This document shows, one piece after another, positions 60,664 through 64,000 of a stretch of DNA of 64,000 nucleotides. Position numbers and translations under genes: made by a program. Source of the DNA: Margaritifera margaritifera (lineage: Eukaryota > Mollusca > Bivalvia > Unionida > Margaritiferidae); the NCBI GenBank assembly GCA_029931535.1, contig JAQPZY010001688.1, positions 5,387,001 through 5,451,000 of the forward strand, given 5' to 3'. The notes beneath the pieces were generated by a model. That model did no database searches, was not told the DNA's origin, and saw nothing but the letters and a program-made list of their open reading frames with translations. Position 1 is the first letter of the stretch. Every line of letters starts with the position of its first letter.

Positions 60664-61239
60664 CAAATCATATGGTGAATAACAGTTCTTTCAAGTGCAC
60701 TGAATCCAGCAAGGGATCGCGTGTGATAGGGATTGATTTAGATAAGTGCAATAAACTGACAACGAACAGTGCAAAACTAGTTTTTAACTTAAGCCTAAGC
60801 GCTTTCGACTCTAATTGTGTCTTTAACAAAGGCAAATACAAAACAGAGACAAGACAAACAATAAATACAAAAAAGCATGGAAATGACAAAAGTTTAAATA
60901 ACTATTTCCAATGGAATTAATGAAAGTGTTTGATGCTTATTCTAGTTGGCTTCAACTTGACTGATGAGGTTGTAAACTAGTTGGTACTGACTTTCAAAGG
61001 GATTAGCCATAGTGCCATCTGTTTTTTAATGTAAATTGGTGTAACCGCAAATTATATCCCGGATATTTCAATGTTTCTGTAAAGCAAGTAATGACCATAG
61101 CAATAATAAAGGAACAACTACAAAAAAAAAAAAAGTGTAATTTTGGATGAGTGAGTGAGTAATGAGCAAAATTGATTAATTATTTAATTGAAAAAGTGGT
61201 GGCTGTAAGCAGATGATGATTTCATTTGCGTGTGGTTTT

Positions 61240-62460
61240 CTAGTCTTCTTGATTTAAGTCGCTTGGTTTCAGTGTCCTAAGGCCGCGTAACCAGTAAGAT
61301 TTCTTTTCTTTCCTTGTTTCGGAACTCCAGTTGGGGTTGTGAGCAATTGTAGTCAGTATTACATCACTGAAAGTGTGGCAAGGGGAAGAGAAGTGTTCTG
61401 CAACTGGACTTCTGTCCAGCTTCTTTGTCATCCAATCAGATCAGTGAAGATTGATCCTTTTGTGTAGCTTTTCAGTATCTCCGACATACTGAAGGCCGCA
61501 AATCTTACATGTAATGAGATAAATACCATTCTCTGTTTTGCACGTTCTGTTTGGACCATATATGTTCAGTTTTTCGCTCGTCTCTGTACTAGAGAATGAA
61601 CTGGTCTCTATCATATGTTGACAGATTTTGCACCTTTTATCACCACAGGGACCAGATTTGCTAGGATGGTCTTGGCATGTGATTGGCATTAGCTTCACTC
61701 TGACTAGGGTGCCTTTGAAGGTTTTTTGGTCTGCGGTAGGCTACTACTGGTTTGTTTGGGATGATGAACTTTAGTGTGTCACAAGATTCCATGATGGGCC
61801 ACTGTTTCTGGATGATTCTACCTACTTTGGGGTTGTCTAGATGGTCGGTCAGGATAAATGGTATCCGATCAACCTTTTCCTTTTCTCTATATTTTAGTAG
61901 GTCATTGCAGTTTGTTTGTTTGGCCCTTCGTGTTGCCTCTGCTGTCAGGTCTTTGTCGTAGCATCGGTTCATCAAATGTTCAGATAACTCTTCAGATCTG
62001 TTTTGGAACGTTTCATCGTCTGAACAAATTTGCGTATCATCAATGCAGTGTTTTGGATGACAGCTGGATGGGAGAAGATACTGGTTTTTATCAGTTGGTT
62101 TTGAGTAGATGTCTGTATGTAGTTTGTTTTCTACAGTCGGGTTGTTGTGTACAGAAAAACGTGGTTTGAGTTGGAGACTTCTGCCGCGAATTTTATTGAA
62201 GGATGGACGTTGTTTGCTTTTGATATGAAGTCATCCAGATTTTCTCTTCCATGTTGTCACTTCATTTCTATATCATCGATGAAGCGTACCCACTGGTATG
62301 GTGTAAGTTCCACGGATGCTAAAAGTTGACCCTCCAGTCTTCCCATGAAAATATTAGCATACGAGGTGGCCATTTTGGTTACCCTTTGGTGTTCCATTGA
62401 TTTGGAGGTAATTTTCTTCATTTAATGCAAAGTTAGAGTTTTAGGACTAGCTCCAAAAGT
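61240..62460 (-). pseudogene. Penelope-type reverse transcriptase with GIY-YIG endonuclease, decayed
   Basis: Reading downward from 62400: a broken [36 protein letters not shown] (the FIDDI catalytic motif) and FISKANSVHPSIKF (about 62200-62380); the thumb region RCYDKDLTAEATRRAKQ to IPNKPVVAYRRPKNLQ (61975-61700); the endonuclease DKRCKICQHMI, NGIYLITCKICGLQYVGDTE (61698-61441); and, after a TGA at 61438-61440, the C-terminal tail PVAEHFSSPCHTF, ILTTIAHNPNW, RGLRTLKPSDLNQED (to 61240). Frameshifts occur near 62390 and 61700, and stops near 62100 and 62000. It is not functional. Confidence 0.85.
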
Positions 62461-62546
62461 TTGATTAGAAAATGAGTGGGTGTAAACTTATGTAATTTCA
62501 AAGGTTTTTTGTGTTTATTGTTTGTCTTGTCTCTGTTTTGTGTAAG

Positions 62547-62580
62547 CCTTTGATAAAGACTCAATTAGAGTCGAAAGCGC
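62547..62580 (+). ncRNA. Degenerate hammerhead-like motif in the Penelope terminal repeat
   Basis: TTGATAA, one A, then a perfect 5-bp stem GACTC/GAGTC (62558-62562 and 62568-62572) with loop AATTA, then GAAA (62573-62576). The spacing equals that of Penelope hammerheads, but two core positions differ from CUGANGA. The inverted copy near 60810-60840 has the same layout with one stem mismatch. Confidence 0.4.
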
Positions 62581-62626
62581 TCAGGCTAGTCAAAAACTAG
62601 TTTTTCACTGTTCGTTGTCAGTTTAT

Positions 62627-62630
<4 letters not shown>

Positions 62631-62696
<66 letters not shown>
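62631..62696. repeat. (TA)n microsatellite, right flank of the Penelope-like element
   Basis: About 33 TA units directly adjoin the terminal repeat. Confidence 0.97.
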
Positions 62697-62697
<1 letters not shown>

Positions 62698-63048
62698 CAT
62701 CGTTTAACTTGGATTTGTTAGACACCTTTACAATTGATGCTTCTTGTCACAAATGTATGACTATAGCTACAAATCATCGGTAAGTACTTGAAATATTTTC
62801 TCATGTAACATTATTTAAAACACTGTACAAAATATAGAAATCTTGTCTCCCATGAAGGATTTCAAGAGAAAGGTCAAAAATATGTTGTAAAAAGTGCTGC
62901 AGACTCCAACAGAACAGGAGACGTACCATAGATGTATTACCTTTTGGATCAATATATTAGTTTTTAAACTCATATCCTTTTGTATAGCATTGTTTAAAAG
63001 TGAAAATCCATCCTATTTAATGTTCCCATTGTTGTATCTGTGTTACAG

Positions 63049-63299
63049 AATCCCCTTTCTTGGAGTCCAGAAATACAGTAGAAGACTTACAGATGGAACT
63101 CCTTCATTCACTGAAACTGGAGCTCAAGCACAATCATCCCAGGGAAAATCTGTTGTTTCCTCGACTACTTGTCCTCATACCCCAGTTGGTCCAAATAGCT
63201 GAACTATTCCGGCAAAATCTTAAGGACAATATGTATGATATGTCACAGGATTTCTCTAATACACATCCTTTATTTGTGGAAATATTTGAACTTAGGTGA
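63049..63299 (+). CDS. Nuclear receptor terminal exon: helices 9-12 with AF-2
   Basis: The acceptor TGTTACAG ends at 63048, and the split codon resolves to Glu. The product starts ESPFLESRNTVEDLQ, matching DRPGLLN--PIEDIQ of PPARs. LKLELKHNHPRENLLFPRLL and LIPQLVQIAELF follow (helices 9-11). The C-terminus HPLFVEIFELR is the AF-2 helix, with the coactivator-clamp pattern LFVEIF (hydrophobic-hydrophobic-x-Glu-hydrophobic-hydrophobic). The stop is TGA at 63297-63299. The PPAR-gamma His449 position appears to be Phe, and the terminal Tyr of vertebrate PPARs is missing because the tail is shorter. Confidence 0.95.
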
Positions 63300-64000
63300 A
63301 AGTGACGTTTCTTATTATACCTGTTTAACAAGAAAACCTTCATGTTTTTAGCATTAAATATATATTATTCTCCTGGTTCTGACTACACATAAATCTTCTG
63401 TATGTTGCATTTTCACAGTTTATTTGTATGATGAGGTTTTGCGTCATACTTGTCCCCATATCTCCACATTTCATATTAATGTTACTCATTTAGGATTGAC
63501 TTTAAAACCTTACAGGTTTGCTTAGTTGTCCATCAGACTACTCAAATCAACCATTTTTGTTATATAAACAAAAATGAAGTAAATTGTATATCACTGTATC
63601 TTATTCATTTTTTCATGCATCACTACCTTACAGCACTAACAGGGAGGTAAATTAATAATTATCTTTAAAAAACCAGATAAATTTGCTTTCCCATAATTTT
63701 TAAGCCTAATGAAATATGTGGAAGGAATAGACAGTATAGGTACTGTTATTCACACATAGGAACCAGTAAGCTTGTTGTTACTTAACATAACGTTAGAGTA
63801 TGTCTATTTTGGTGCTACAGTACGTAAATTACGTCAAGTCATACCGTGTATTTATGTGCGAATCAGCATAAAAAAAATTAAAAAAACAACAACAAAAAAA
63901 ACACGATGTCTCTTCAGACATATTTGAATATTTATATTAATTTTGTGAAAAGCAGTTTAAATTTAATTAATTTTTTTAACATACTGGATTATATACAAAT
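63300..64000. other. 3' UTR and downstream DNA
   Basis: AT-rich sequence after the receptor stop. Apart from the ATTAAA at 63353, nothing further was recognised; no other gene begins before the window ends. Confidence 0.4.
63353..63358 (+). terminator. Possible variant polyadenylation signal ATTAAA
   Basis: ATTAAA lies about 54 bases after the receptor stop codon. It is a known variant hexamer, but such A/T hexamers occur by chance in AT-rich DNA, and no clear GT-rich element was confirmed. The 3' UTR could be much longer. Confidence 0.2.

Larger units (their letters stand above)
60747..62630 (-). mobile_element. Penelope-like element, 5'-truncated, with inverted terminal repeats
   Basis: Repeats of about 145-150 bp at 60747-60897 and 62486-62630 are inverted relative to each other, sharing TGCAATAAACTGACAACGAA and AGCGCTTTCGACTCTAATTG. 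Between them the minus strand encodes the 3' part of a Penelope reverse transcriptase and its GIY-YIG endonuclease. A (TA)n tract abuts the right end at 62631, and another lies about 90-180 bases left of the left repeat. Penelope-like elements are known for unusual terminal repeats, hammerhead motifs and insertion in AT-rich simple sequence, all of which fit. Confidence 0.85.

Noticed and set aside
60955..60990. Hammerhead core from CTGATGAG at about 60960
   Set aside because: No complementary stem and no GAAA box follow at the right distance.

Overview
The window is an AT-rich, intron- and repeat-dense stretch of animal nuclear DNA. It fits a lophotrochozoan, most likely a mollusc and perhaps a bivalve. 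The evidence is a PPAR-like (NR1C) nuclear receptor with a five-residue D-box, together with CR1/L2-like and L1/Tx1-like LINEs, a Penelope-like element, a decayed Polinton and families of elements built from internal subrepeats of about 150 bp. The species is not determinable by eye.

One host gene is well supported: a nuclear receptor on the + strand. Seven exons are visible between 28.2 and 63.3 kb, with matching splice phases and GT/AG borders throughout. They encode a Ser-rich N-terminal region, zinc finger 1, zinc finger 2, the hinge and three ligand-binding-domain exons, ending in an intact AF-2 helix and a stop codon. The visible product is about 512 residues. The true 5' exon(s) and promoter were not found; they lie upstream in 1-28.2 kb or outside the window.

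Region by region: 1-28 kb is non-coding and repeat-rich. It holds a head/subrepeat/tail element (family A) broken by a CR1/L2-like LINE, several minisatellites, a MITE-like hairpin at 14.9 kb, a possible coding remnant at 15.6 kb, and further subrepeat families (F, C, D, B). The segment 28.2-39.7 kb carries the N-terminal and DNA-binding exons; its introns contain a long inverted repeat (29.4-30.5 kb), a second LINE-broken family A copy, and a 48-bp minisatellite beside the finger-1 exon. Intron 4 (39.7-54.7 kb) holds an L1/Tx1-like LINE, itself interrupted by a (TA)n tract and a hammerhead-like motif, and then an eroded Polinton of about 8 kb (43.1-51.2 kb) with recognisable capsid, packaging ATPase, accessory, integrase and HNH-like segments. 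Next to it is a family A copy nested in another. The segment 54.7-63.3 kb holds the three ligand-binding exons; between them lie a 13-bp and a 39-bp minisatellite, a family B block, and a Penelope-like element with inverted terminal repeats lying between two (TA)n tracts.

The mobile-element genes are pseudogenes: every one carries frameshifts or stops. The receptor exons look intact. Everything was read by eye, so repeat limits are approximate (tens of bases) and family assignments rest on motif recognition.
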